Source: a bacterium 1XD21-13 (lineage in GTDB: Bacteria > Bacillota > Clostridia > Lachnospirales > Lachnospiraceae). From it: 64,000 nucleotides of DNA. Positions 10,374 through 18,327 of the stretch are shown piece by piece. A program made the translations under genes and the position numbers. The notes beneath the pieces are model-generated. The model worked only from the letters and a program-made list of their open reading frames with translations. It did no database searches and had not been told where the DNA came from. The DNA is taken from positions 186,001 through 250,000 of the forward strand of contig QZDX01000001.1 of assembly GCA_009917555.1 (NCBI GenBank). Reading direction: 5' to 3'. How positions within the stretch are numbered: the first letter of the stretch is position 1; each line of letters begins with the position of its first letter.

Positions 10374-10402
10374 ATTATAAAAGTCCCGCATGGCCGTGTC
10401 AA
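10374..10402 (-). promoter_or_regulatory. Consensus sigma-A promoter of the RND-tetR operon
   Basis: On the minus strand a perfect -35 TTGACA (10397-10402) is separated by 17 nt from a perfect -10 TATAAT (10374-10379). A promoter this strong with an operator on its start site suggests a normally repressed, highly inducible operon. Confidence 0.92.
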
Positions 10403-10491
10403 GTTAAAAAAATATAAAAAAGCTGAAAATATCTTACCTCTTTTGCATGGTAATTGTCAAAATTTAAAGGCTTACTCTGAAAACATTTCCA

Positions 10492-10529
10492 CAAAAAATA
10501 TGATATCGAAGCCTTTATCGATATCATAT
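10492..10529 (-). terminator. Terminator after the glycerate kinase gene
   Basis: On the minus strand a 12-bp stem (ATATGATATCGA/TCGATATCATAT, loop of 8) ends in a T6 run. It closes the long catabolic series and separates it from the RND promoter. Confidence 0.85.
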
Positions 10530-10568
10530 CTTTTCCTACCTCAAAATTCTATTCTCTTTGCTCACCAT

Positions 10569-11723
10569 TTATAACAGGGCTTTTCCCTGTACCGCACGAA
10601 TCAGCCGGAATACCTGCTCACTGGTCTCCAAGAGATTCTCTCTTGCGCACTCCGGATTTATGGCCTCCTCAAGAGTCACTACTCTGCGAAGAATCGGGAA
10701 GAAGGCATCAATTCCTGCCTGATTGCAGGCAGCCGCATCCCTTGTGGCTATACCGGAAAACGCAATCACCGGTTTTTCATACTTCTTTGCGAGTCTTGCC
10801 ACACCAACCGGGGCTTTCCCCTGTACTGTCTGTCCGTCCAGACAGCCCTCACCGGTTACCACCAGATCCGCTTCCCGAATGGCTTCCTCCAGCTTCGTTT
10901 CCTCTATAACAATCTGAATCCCGGATTCCAGCACCGCATTGGTAAAGCTTAAAAATGCAAAGCCCAGGCCTCCGGCTGCTCCGGTTCCGGGTATTTCAGA
11001 ATCAGCTTTCTCGTTGATCCCTTTAGCCAAAAATGCAAAGCGTCCCAGCCAGCCGTCCATGCTTGTAACCATTTCCGAATCTGCCCCCTTCTGAGGACCA
11101 TATACGGCGCTGGCCCCCCTTGGACCGCAAAGTGGGTTCGTCACATCACAGGCTATGCGGAAGTTACAGTCCTGTAGCTCCTCCATGGCCTGATCCGCAG
11201 TTATCTTATGAAGCCTTGAGAGCCCCTCCCCGCCAAAGGGAACCTGCTCCCCCCGGGCATCCAACATTCCAAAGCCCAATGCCTGGAGCATTCCGATTCC
11301 GCCGTCATTAGTGGCACTACCGCCGATTCCCACGATAAAATGACGACATCCCTTTCCAATGGCATCTCGAATCATCTCACCCACTCCGTAGGTTGTAGTT
11401 TTCATGGGATTGCGCTTTTCCGGTTCCACCAGTATAATTCCTGCTGCCGCAGCCATCTCCAGTACAGCAGTTTTCCCATCCGGAAGAATCCCGTAGCTTG
11501 CAGACACAGGCTCCCCAAGCGGGCCCGTCACCGTTACATTCTGCCAGCCTCCCTTAAGGCCTGTGGTCAGTGCCTCCGCTGTCCCCTCGCCTCCGTCTGC
11601 CAGGGGGCTGACCTGAATTTCAGCATCCGGATAGACTCTTCTGACGCCTTCCCCCATGGTTTCCCCCGCTTCCAGAGAAGTAAGACTTCCTTTTAATGAA
11701 TCAATTGCTATTACGATTCTCAT
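10569..11723 (-). CDS. Glycerate kinase (GarK/GlxK family)
   Basis: A 384-aa glycerate 2-kinase family protein: MRIVIAIDSLKGSLTS start, PLADGGEGTAEAL, VGIGGSATNDGG and VTGEGCLDGQ are the conserved blocks. It phosphorylates D-glycerate to 2-phosphoglycerate, feeding glycolysis. GAGGAG precedes the ATG. It is the last gene of the minus-strand catabolic series, 163 bp after the MtlD-like gene; that gap holds no gene or clear signal. Its base composition is closer to the GC-richer housekeeping genes than to the AT-rich island, so it may be an older resident. If part of the pathway, it implies that substrate cleavage yields glycerate or tartronate semialdehyde. Confidence 0.92.
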   Translation of the reverse strand: MRIVIAIDSLKGSLTSLEAGETMGEGVRRVYPDAEIQVSPLADGGEGTAEALTTGLKGGWQNVTVTGPLGEPVSASYGILPDGKTAVLEMAAAAGIILVEPEKRNPMKTTTYGVGEMIRDAIGKGCRHFIVGIGGSATNDGGIGMLQALGFGMLDARGEQVPFGGEGLSRLHKITADQAMEELQDCNFRIACDVTNPLCGPRGASAVYGPQKGADSEMVTSMDGWLGRFAFLAKGINEKADSEIPGTGAAGGLGFAFLSFTNAVLESGIQIVIEETKLEEAIREADLVVTGEGCLDGQTVQGKAPVGVARLAKKYEKPVIAFSGIATRDAAACNQAGIDAFFPILRRVVTLEEAINPECARENLLETSEQVFRLIRAVQGKALL

Positions 11724-11886
11724 ACCTGTTTTATGTTCTCCTCTCCCATGTACATACTGATCATAACACCTTCTTTGTCGATCCGCAACAACTCATACAA
11801 AACCTTCACTGTAGAATTGTTCTGGTTGCTATGATGGGAGAGCTATCGGTTGGAAAAACTAAGAGTTGCTTCTATAGATACGCACT

Positions 11887-13101
11887 TCAAACTACACCTT
11901 GAAAGCTTTCAGCCTTAATCGCATCAGCTGTCCTGCGAAGTTCTCCTAAATTCTTCTTTTCCAAAATCATTTGGTACATATTTAATATTAGAGATTCCAA
12001 TTCCTCGCCTCTTTCAAGCATAGAAACACTCTCCAGAACATTTCCCGCCCATTCCAGACTTTGCTCCATTCCATCTGTTTCTTCAATATAGTGGTGTACG
12101 GCCGCCGCCACACCGATTGCAATATAAGCAGGCGTAATACCCTGATGAAACGCCAGACTGGCCGATCCGATCAGGCGATCCTGTGGGGACAGCTTGCGTC
12201 CGGGATCACCCCCCACACGTTTACAGGTATCCTTTAAAGCGACATTTGTAAATCGATACAACAAATCGGAAATATGCTTCATAATATCCTCTAACGGCAT
12301 ATCATACTTTGCTGACAGCGCCATTGCGCTCTCCTCCATGGCATTCCGAACAATAATGTAAATCTCATTCTGATCAATGGCCTGGTAAATATAATCAAGC
12401 CCCAAAAGATCCCCCAGATAAGCGCAGGTTGCGTGCCCCATATTATGAATATAAAGCTTCCGCTTGATAAAAAAATCAAAAGGTTCAAAGGGAATCATAT
12501 TTTTAATGTGTGGAACCTCCCCTTTAAATGCTGACTGATCCACCGGAAGAAAACCATACTGCTCCACGCAGACACGAAGAGGCTCCCCATCCTTCATCTC
12601 CTCTGTCTGAAGTGGAACCATGCGCCCTATGGACGCTTCCACCAGTCCCACCTGTTTATCAAGGATCTCACATTCCGCTTTTGTTAATTGCTCCCTGAGC
12701 ATTCTCTCCAGCACTTTGTTTGCATCCATCAGATTCTCACAGATGATAATATTTAAAGGACCTTTCTTTTCTGCCCAGCGTCTGCGAAGCCCTGCCACCA
12801 GATTGGGTATAATATATTTGAGGACACGTACCCCCACAGCTGTGGCCATAATATCACACTCTGCAATTGACCGAGCCACGCTGTCCATATCGTTTCCATT
12901 TACTGCTGTCACAGGCTTTATCCATATATCCTCATATCCCTGGCTTGTGACATATCTCAGGGGATATTCTCCTTTTTCCTGCAATTCCTGGACTACCGTC
13001 TCCGCCACGTCTACAAAGGTTACCCCATAGCCGGAATTGGAAAAGAGCATGCCAATAAAACCTCGGCCAATATTTCCGCCGCCGTATATAACTGCTTTCA
13101 T
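11887..13101 (-). CDS. Mannitol-1-phosphate 5-dehydrogenase-like oxidoreductase
   Basis: A 404-aa protein of the mannitol dehydrogenase family. The N-terminal Rossmann motif GGGNIGRGFIGMLF matches MtlD, as do IIICENLMDANK and the helical-domain catalytic block KLYIHNMGHATCAYLG. Family members interconvert polyol (phosphate) and ketose (phosphate) with NAD. At 404 residues it is slightly longer than typical MtlD (about 382). No mannitol PTS is nearby, so the natural substrate is more likely another sugar-alcohol or sugar-acid phosphate of the cluster pathway. The AAAGGA ribosome site lies 12 nt before the ATG. It sits downstream of the PfkB kinase after a 153-bp gap with an inverted repeat. 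Confidence 0.85.
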   Translation of the reverse strand: MKAVIYGGGNIGRGFIGMLFSNSGYGVTFVDVAETVVQELQEKGEYPLRYVTSQGYEDIWIKPVTAVNGNDMDSVARSIAECDIMATAVGVRVLKYIIPNLVAGLRRRWAEKKGPLNIIICENLMDANKVLERMLREQLTKAECEILDKQVGLVEASIGRMVPLQTEEMKDGEPLRVCVEQYGFLPVDQSAFKGEVPHIKNMIPFEPFDFFIKRKLYIHNMGHATCAYLGDLLGLDYIYQAIDQNEIYIIVRNAMEESAMALSAKYDMPLEDIMKHISDLLYRFTNVALKDTCKRVGGDPGRKLSPQDRLIGSASLAFHQGITPAYIAIGVAAAVHHYIEETDGMEQSLEWAGNVLESVSMLERGEELESLILNMYQMILEKKNLGELRRTADAIKAESFQGVV

Positions 13102-13176
13102 ATCTATTATCTATTCCTTTCACTTCACTCAAGGTACAAAATATCATGAAAATAATTTCTATGCTAAACTCTTCTA

Positions 13177-13253
13177 TGTATAATAAATCGATAATTAAGC
13201 ATTCTGGCTTCAATAGCTAATTCAGCCACTGCATATGGCATATTTATTATACA
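13177..13253. repeat. 12-bp inverted repeat spanning the kinase/MtlD-like gap
   Basis: TGTATAATAAAT at 13177-13188 is repeated in perfect inverse orientation at 13242-13253, with 53 bp between. The right arm begins right after the kinase stop codon. The spacing is long for a terminator; it could be a paired operator, a loop-forming regulatory site or a remnant of a small element. Confidence 0.55.
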
Positions 13254-13254
13254 A

Positions 13255-14274
13255 TTAAGACAATAGATGCTCTTTTGAATACTGATCATAAAGTTTTAAA
13301 ACTTCACTCTTTTTCCTGACGCCATTAGAAGCGTTTTTCTCGCTTAAAGAAGCTGCAGCAGTGCATGCCCCAAGCTTTAAGCCTTCCTGTAATGGCATTC
13401 CCATTTCCGCCGCATACAAAACTCCCGCACAAAATGCATCTCCCGCACCTACCGTTCCCTTAATATATTCCTTGGGCAACACAAGACTTGGAAACTCATA
13501 ATATCCACCATTCTCATCAATACCACAGCCAAACTCCGGACAATGGATTACTGCCCAGTTAGAAACACCCAGTTTTCGGAGCTTTAGAAGTGCTTGTTTC
13601 ATGTTTTCCTTGTATAACCCCCCATCTTTATCCCTCAGCAACACACCCGTAGTCTGCTGAGCTTCCAACTCATTGATGATACAATAATTTGCATATTTCA
13701 ATGCCGGAGGAACTAGGTGCTTAAACCTATCCCCAGTCTCAGATACCACATCAATAGATGTCTTTAGCCCTTGCTTTTGAGCCCTGCAAAGAAGCCTTGC
13801 CATCCGTGTGCCATACTCCGGATCTGGCTTGTCCAAATATGGCAGTAATAGAATATAGCCGATATGAAAAATATCTACATCTAGTCTTTCCCAATCAATG
13901 TGGTCCTCTTTGTAAAAACTGCTTGCCCCCGCATATTGAAAAAATGTGCGCTCTTTTGTCTGATTATTACTCATCACCACAGTAAAGGAAGTATGCCCAT
14001 CTCGTCGAACCATCGATAGATCAATATTTTCATACTTTTCCATTTCTTTCATGATAAAGTCACCTTCCGGATCATGCCCAGCAAAACCTGAAGCCACCAA
14101 AGGCAGCTCCGGATCCAACCTGGCCAAATCCAACAGTGTATTACAAACAGACCCTCCTGTAGACATTTCAATCCCCTCTGTAATATGTGTCAGTTCATTT
14201 TGCCTAGGCCACGTCTCAATGGGATAGGTGATATCCACAACCATATTACCTGCACAACAAATTCCTTTTTTCAT
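13255..14274 (-). CDS. PfkB-family carbohydrate kinase
   Basis: A 339-aa ribokinase-fold protein. The N-terminal glycine motif (MSTGGSVCNTLLDLARL) and the C-terminal catalytic block GTVGAGDAFCAGVLYAAEMG, with the catalytic Asp, are clear. It phosphorylates a sugar or sugar derivative in the cytoplasm. I place the start at the ATG at 14274 because GGAGGTGA lies 7 nt upstream; the frame extends back to 14292 without a better signal. Upstream of it lie esterase and aldolase genes, so it probably makes the phosphorylated ketose that the class II aldolase cleaves, or acts on the deaminase-like product (inference). Confidence 0.9.
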   Translation of the reverse strand: MKKGICCAGNMVVDITYPIETWPRQNELTHITEGIEMSTGGSVCNTLLDLARLDPELPLVASGFAGHDPEGDFIMKEMEKYENIDLSMVRRDGHTSFTVVMSNNQTKERTFFQYAGASSFYKEDHIDWERLDVDIFHIGYILLLPYLDKPDPEYGTRMARLLCRAQKQGLKTSIDVVSETGDRFKHLVPPALKYANYCIINELEAQQTTGVLLRDKDGGLYKENMKQALLKLRKLGVSNWAVIHCPEFGCGIDENGGYYEFPSLVLPKEYIKGTVGAGDAFCAGVLYAAEMGMPLQEGLKLGACTAAASLSEKNASNGVRKKSEVLKLYDQYSKEHLLS

Positions 14275-14282
14275 TCTTACTA

Positions 14283-15083
14283 TCACCTCCATACCACATT
14301 GTTTTTTAACGGAAATGTTTCAAGTGCTTTTTCAACGGCCTGATCCCAAAATTTCCAATCGTGTCCGCCCTCCCACTCCTCATATAATATTTTCTGTCCT
14401 AATGAGGCTGCAAAGCAATAGAATTCCCGATTCATTTCATATAACATATCTTGTTTTCCCTCATATTGAACTAAAAGGGGAAGTTTTTTCTGCTGCCTTA
14501 CACATGACTCAAGCAGCCACATAGGATTATCTTCTGGCCGAAGCTGCCCTCTCCCAAATACTCTATCTAAATTATCTTTTAGGATTTCGCAGTCTTTAAA
14601 ATTATTCAAAATCCCATAAAGCCCTTTCGGAATGGTTACCGCAGAAAAAATGCCAATTCCCCCATAACGCTCCGGATAAGTTAACCCTATTTTTAGAGCT
14701 CCATAACCCCCCATAGATAAACCCGCAATAAAGGTATCCGCCGGATTGTCAGAAATCGGAAACCACTCCTTCATCCTTGTCGGAAGCTCCTCTGTCATAT
14801 AGGAAAAATATCTTTTGCCATGAACACTATCTACATAAAAACTATCTTCTCCGGAAGGCATAATAACTGCAATCCGATGCTCCAGCGCATATCTTTCAAT
14901 AGAAGTTCCACGTATCCAGCCATTACAGTTATCTCCACGGCCATGCAGCAAGTATAGCACCTGGAAGCAATATGGTTTACCGTCATCAAACTCATAAGGT
15001 GTCCTGTTCTCTGGCAGAATCACATTTACTCCTATGTCATAGGACAATAATTGTGAATAGAAATTACAATGGATCACCGCCAA
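14283..15083 (-). CDS. Esterase D-like alpha/beta hydrolase
   Basis: A 266-aa serine esterase (PF00756 type, related to S-formylglutathione hydrolase and acetyl/feruloyl esterases). The nucleophile elbow is GLSMGGYGALK and the oxyanion/His region YLLHGRGDNCNGW; a C-terminal EGGHDWKFW provides the catalytic His. I prefer the TTG at 15083 as start because GGAGAG lies 7 nt upstream and the protein then begins like its family (AVIHCNFYSQLL); the longer TTG-started frame to 15119 would overlap the aldolase gene. No signal peptide, so it removes an acyl ester inside the cell. It may strip an O-acyl group from the imported substrate. Confidence 0.85.
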   Translation of the reverse strand: MAVIHCNFYSQLLSYDIGVNVILPENRTPYEFDDGKPYCFQVLYLLHGRGDNCNGWIRGTSIERYALEHRIAVIMPSGEDSFYVDSVHGKRYFSYMTEELPTRMKEWFPISDNPADTFIAGLSMGGYGALKIGLTYPERYGGIGIFSAVTIPKGLYGILNNFKDCEILKDNLDRVFGRGQLRPEDNPMWLLESCVRQQKKLPLLVQYEGKQDMLYEMNREFYCFAASLGQKILYEEWEGGHDWKFWDQAVEKALETFPLKNNVVWR

Positions 15084-15105
15084 CCTTCTTCTCTCCTTCC
15101 CAGAC

Positions 15106-16017
15106 CTATAAATCAACAATCAGAGATGCAGTCCCAGAGATCCTTAAATAATCTCTAAGTATCCACCTTACTTTTTCATATACAGCCTGTCTTGCATATT
15201 CTTTGTCTCGTTTTTCTTGCAAAGCGAATTCGTAGGCCTGACGTATTTCCGTTCCAATATTTATTTTCACTATCCCTGCCTGAACAGCCTTCAAAAGATC
15301 CTCCCGTTTCACTCCGGAACCTCCATGTAACACCAACGGCAGCCCCTTTGCTGCTTCATATAAGGCTTTAACATGTTTAATATCCAGATGTGCCTGCTGT
15401 TTCTTTTGAGCTCTGGTTGTCTCTGCAATTGCTCCATGGATATTTCCGACAGCTACTGACAACCAATCACAATGGGATTCTTCTGCAAATCTTTCAGCCT
15501 CATCAAGCCTTGTGAACCCCTTTTTAGTTGAAAAAAGCTCTTCGTAGGTTATTTCAATTCCGCCTTTTTCATGTCCAATAACTGCCCCCAGCTCCGCTTC
15601 ACAGGCTGCTCCATGTTCATGCGCACAATCAGCAGCTTCTTGAGTTGTACGTATATTTTCTTCCAATGCAAGCCTAGACCCGTCGATCATGACTGACTCA
15701 TAACCTGCTCTCAGACCACGTTCAATAATCTCCATATAATCTACCCATTCATGGTCCTCGTCAACTACAGGAATGTGGTCGAGATGGAGACCTGTATGCC
15801 TTGGATCACCATACTTTGAATACTCCTCTGCTACCGCTTCCAGGCTCTTAGCCTGCATCTTTTCCCACTCTAATCTTGCCACTTGAATCAATGCCGCCGC
15901 ATCCTCATCCCTCAATGCTTCTACAACCGGCTTTAACATTGGAAGATGCGGAATATTAAAAGCCGGAACCACTATTCCCTCTATCTGCGCATTGCTTATC
16001 ATCATTTGTGCTGACAT
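15106..16017 (-). CDS. Class II ketose-bisphosphate aldolase (GatY/KbaY-like)
   Basis: A 303-aa zinc aldolase. Metal ligands appear in GLHLDHIPV (His-x-Asp-His), in GNIHGA and in LVLHGGSG; the phosphate-binding NIGTEIRQAYEFAL follows. SVMIDGSRLALEENI is the usual DGS block. It cleaves a ketose phosphate into dihydroxyacetone phosphate and an aldehyde. GatY and KbaY are the closest families I recognise; note VAVGNIHG in place of the usual IGTAHG. It sits between the NagB-like and esterase genes in the island. Confidence 0.88.
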   Translation of the reverse strand: MSAQMMISNAQIEGIVVPAFNIPHLPMLKPVVEALRDEDAAALIQVARLEWEKMQAKSLEAVAEEYSKYGDPRHTGLHLDHIPVVDEDHEWVDYMEIIERGLRAGYESVMIDGSRLALEENIRTTQEAADCAHEHGAACEAELGAVIGHEKGGIEITYEELFSTKKGFTRLDEAERFAEESHCDWLSVAVGNIHGAIAETTRAQKKQQAHLDIKHVKALYEAAKGLPLVLHGGSGVKREDLLKAVQAGIVKINIGTEIRQAYEFALQEKRDKEYARQAVYEKVRWILRDYLRISGTASLIVDL

Positions 16018-16071
16018 TTTTCAAACCCTTTTCATCTTTTTATTTGTTGAAGAAACTCTAATACCACTAAT

Positions 16072-17034
16072 TCAATTGCATTCCGCAACCATGGGACCAG
16101 CCAATTCTTTCAGAAAAAACAACTTTCCTGCTATTGTAGGAACAAAAGAAGATGTAACCGCCTTATCCGGACCATATCGCAATGTCATCCACAAAGACAT
16201 TCCCTGCCATTGCATCCCTCGATTAAAAGTGCCATCGGCTCCTCCAATCATATAATCTGACTGAAGAAAAAGACCTGGCCCAATAGTGTTTGCACGGCAT
16301 GGTACCAAAGACGTTCTGCTCTTAAAACTAGTAATTGCATTCTGTTCAATCGTTAAAGGATGAAGCTGTGCGCCAAGACGGTAAGGTTGTGCTTTCCACT
16401 CCTCCACTGTAGCAAATTCTTTCCCGAAATGAGGCTCCCAAAATGCAATATGACACATTCTCCCTATTCCATAAACTGTAATTAGTTTTGCTCCCTCTTT
16501 TTTTAAAGCTTTTATTTTCTCAGGATAGGTAGGAAGATTTTCTTTTGTAGCAAAATTTCTCTGTGACTCTGGAATTGTAAGTTCTCCCAAGGGATCATAA
16601 AGTGCTCCCCGCATCGCATATTCAAAGGAACCCGGATTTGTTCTATCAAGTGTATTTCCCTCGCCATCCGCCCACTCATCCATATTAAAACCATAGACAT
16701 GATCACAACGAACATTCCACTCTTTCAGAAAATAAACAACCCAGTGGTACATTCCCATAGGTCCTACCGGAAATATAAAGGCCAGTTTTCTTCCCTCATT
16801 CCTCGCTTTTTGGATTTCATGCGCAATTTGATGTCCCAGCATCATATTGAACGCATCCACATTATCGCAAGCCACCGGTTTAAAGCATTCATTCCAGAAG
16901 CTTTGTGGAACACCCACCTCCTCCGGTCTGTGATTACAACAGGCATCAATCTTGTCAAAATCCCACTCCTCCGGATAAAAACCTTCCAAAAGAGATCCTT
17001 TCATAGTCGACATAAAATTCAAATTCATTTTCAA
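16072..17034 (-). CDS. Glucosamine-6-phosphate deaminase-like isomerase, atypical active site
   Basis: A 320-aa member of the NagB/6-phosphogluconolactonase superfamily, longer than NagB (about 266 aa). FNMDEWADG (116-124) aligns with the NagB FNMDEY block and keeps its Asp, and GIGRMCHIAFWEP (189-201) aligns with GVGNDGHIAFNEP. In that alignment the ring-opening His (195) and Glu (200) are kept but the catalytic Asp of NagB is Met193. So it belongs to the family but probably does not perform standard GlcN6P deamination. It is the first gene after the hairpin that follows the binding-protein gene, and precedes the aldolase. Other possibilities are sugar-phosphate isomerisation or lactone hydrolysis. 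Confidence 0.8.
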   Translation of the reverse strand: MKMNLNFMSTMKGSLLEGFYPEEWDFDKIDACCNHRPEEVGVPQSFWNECFKPVACDNVDAFNMMLGHQIAHEIQKARNEGRKLAFIFPVGPMGMYHWVVYFLKEWNVRCDHVYGFNMDEWADGEGNTLDRTNPGSFEYAMRGALYDPLGELTIPESQRNFATKENLPTYPEKIKALKKEGAKLITVYGIGRMCHIAFWEPHFGKEFATVEEWKAQPYRLGAQLHPLTIEQNAITSFKSRTSLVPCRANTIGPGLFLQSDYMIGGADGTFNRGMQWQGMSLWMTLRYGPDKAVTSSFVPTIAGKLFFLKELAGPMVAECN

Positions 17035-17047
17035 CGCTCCTCTCTAT

Positions 17048-17082
17048 GGAAAAAGACAGTGCTTTCGCAACTGTCTTTTTCC
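17048..17082 (-). terminator. Intra-operon hairpin between importer and enzyme genes
   Basis: A perfect 13-bp stem (GGAAAAAGACAGT/ACTGTCTTTTTCC) with a 9-nt loop lies between the binding-protein gene and the NagB-like gene. It is symmetric, with T5 inside the 3' arm. It probably causes partial termination, or protects the 3' end of the binding-protein mRNA, giving more importer than enzyme. Confidence 0.75.
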
Positions 17083-17187
17083 GGTTACTAACATCTCTGT
17101 TGCTATTTGTATTCACTATTCAAGCTTTATAAAAGCCTTATCTAAAATACACAGCTGACCCTAATTCCCTATGATTACCAAGAAAAT

Positions 17188-18252
17188 TTACTCTGCCTTC
17201 ACATATTTCATATAATCTGCAATGTTCGTGCCATCCATTACAACAAGTTCAATATTCTGCGTTGCTGGAATATCAGTTTTGCCTGAAAAATAGTCAGCAA
17301 GAGTATCATAACAATATTGTACAATTCCTGAAGGCGGAACTCCTACAGCAGCTTTGTAATATGGATCATTATCGTTAATAGTTGTAAAAGTTTCCTTTCC
17401 CCAGCCTCCGGCACTGATTACGATAGTTCCCTCTATACCGGCATTCTCCAAAGCAATCTTCGCTCCAAAAGCACCATTATCCACAGGAGCCCAAATTACA
17501 TCCATCGGCTTTGCTATATTGTTAGTAACCAGATTGGTCGCACTCTCTCTGGACTGATCGAAATCTTGAGTAAACACATATTCTATGTTTTCCGCACCCA
17601 ATTCCTTTTCCAGCTCCTCCACAAAAGCATCACTGCGGGCCTTGGTATGAGGAAGCGTTGTAAATGTGATTAAACCTATTTTAACCTTTCCATTCAGCTT
17701 CTCTTTTGCATAATTAGCAACCCATTGAGCAGTCAATCTTCCTGTCTCCGCATGATCCCAGGCAATATGAGATATTAGATGCTCCCAATCAGTACCACTA
17801 TCAAAGGCCACAACCGGAATTCCCGCCTCATGAGCTTTATCCAGCGCAGGTTTTAAGCCTTCTGAATCTGTGACATCAATCAGAATCGCATCATAACCCT
17901 GACTGACAAAATCCTCCACATTCTTCTGTTGAGTCTCGATACTAAAGTTCGCATCCTGCACATTTACTTCCGCAATACCATAGTCGTCCATCTGTGCCAT
18001 CAGCTCATCATAAACACCTGTACACCATTCATCATACATAGAAATGTGCGCAACTGCTATCCGCTTTCCCTCAAGCGGCTTGCCAGTATCAGCTGCTGGT
18101 TTTGCAGCCTCATTATCAGCTGGTTCTGCCTCTTCCACCACTGGTGTTTCTGCAGGTTCCGGTGTTTCTGCAGGCGTTTCAGTTTTGCCACCACAGGCAA
18201 CTACAGATACTACCAGCGTCAGAATCAGAAATAAACTAATTACCTTTTTCAT
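17188..18252 (-). CDS. Sugar ABC transporter substrate-binding lipoprotein (RbsB-like)
   Basis: A 354-aa exported lipoprotein: signal segment VISLFLILTLVVSVVAC with lipobox VVAC, then a Pro/Glu/Thr-rich linker, then a type I periplasmic-binding fold (GKRIAVAHISMYDEWCTGVYDEL, GYDAILIDVTDSEGLKPALDKAHEAGIPVVAFDSG). Start set at the ATG at 18252, with AGGAGG 6 nt upstream. It captures a sugar-like ligand for the permease and ATPase encoded just upstream. The ligand cannot be named; similarity is to ribose/galactose/inositol-binding proteins. Confidence 0.93.
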   Translation of the reverse strand: MKKVISLFLILTLVVSVVACGGKTETPAETPEPAETPVVEEAEPADNEAAKPAADTGKPLEGKRIAVAHISMYDEWCTGVYDELMAQMDDYGIAEVNVQDANFSIETQQKNVEDFVSQGYDAILIDVTDSEGLKPALDKAHEAGIPVVAFDSGTDWEHLISHIAWDHAETGRLTAQWVANYAKEKLNGKVKIGLITFTTLPHTKARSDAFVEELEKELGAENIEYVFTQDFDQSRESATNLVTNNIAKPMDVIWAPVDNGAFGAKIALENAGIEGTIVISAGGWGKETFTTINDNDPYYKAAVGVPPSGIVQYCYDTLADYFSGKTDIPATQNIELVVMDGTNIADYMKYVKAE

Positions 18253-18327
18253 TTTGTTCCTCCTTTTCAAAAATGATTTTTGTACGTGTTATTTGGAATT
18301 AGGGTCTTTATGCTTCCTCAAAACAGT

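Noticed and set aside
10290-10574. 94-codon plus-strand frame across the RND promoter
   Set aside because: Covers the promoter, operator and terminator that are well explained otherwise; no ribosome site.
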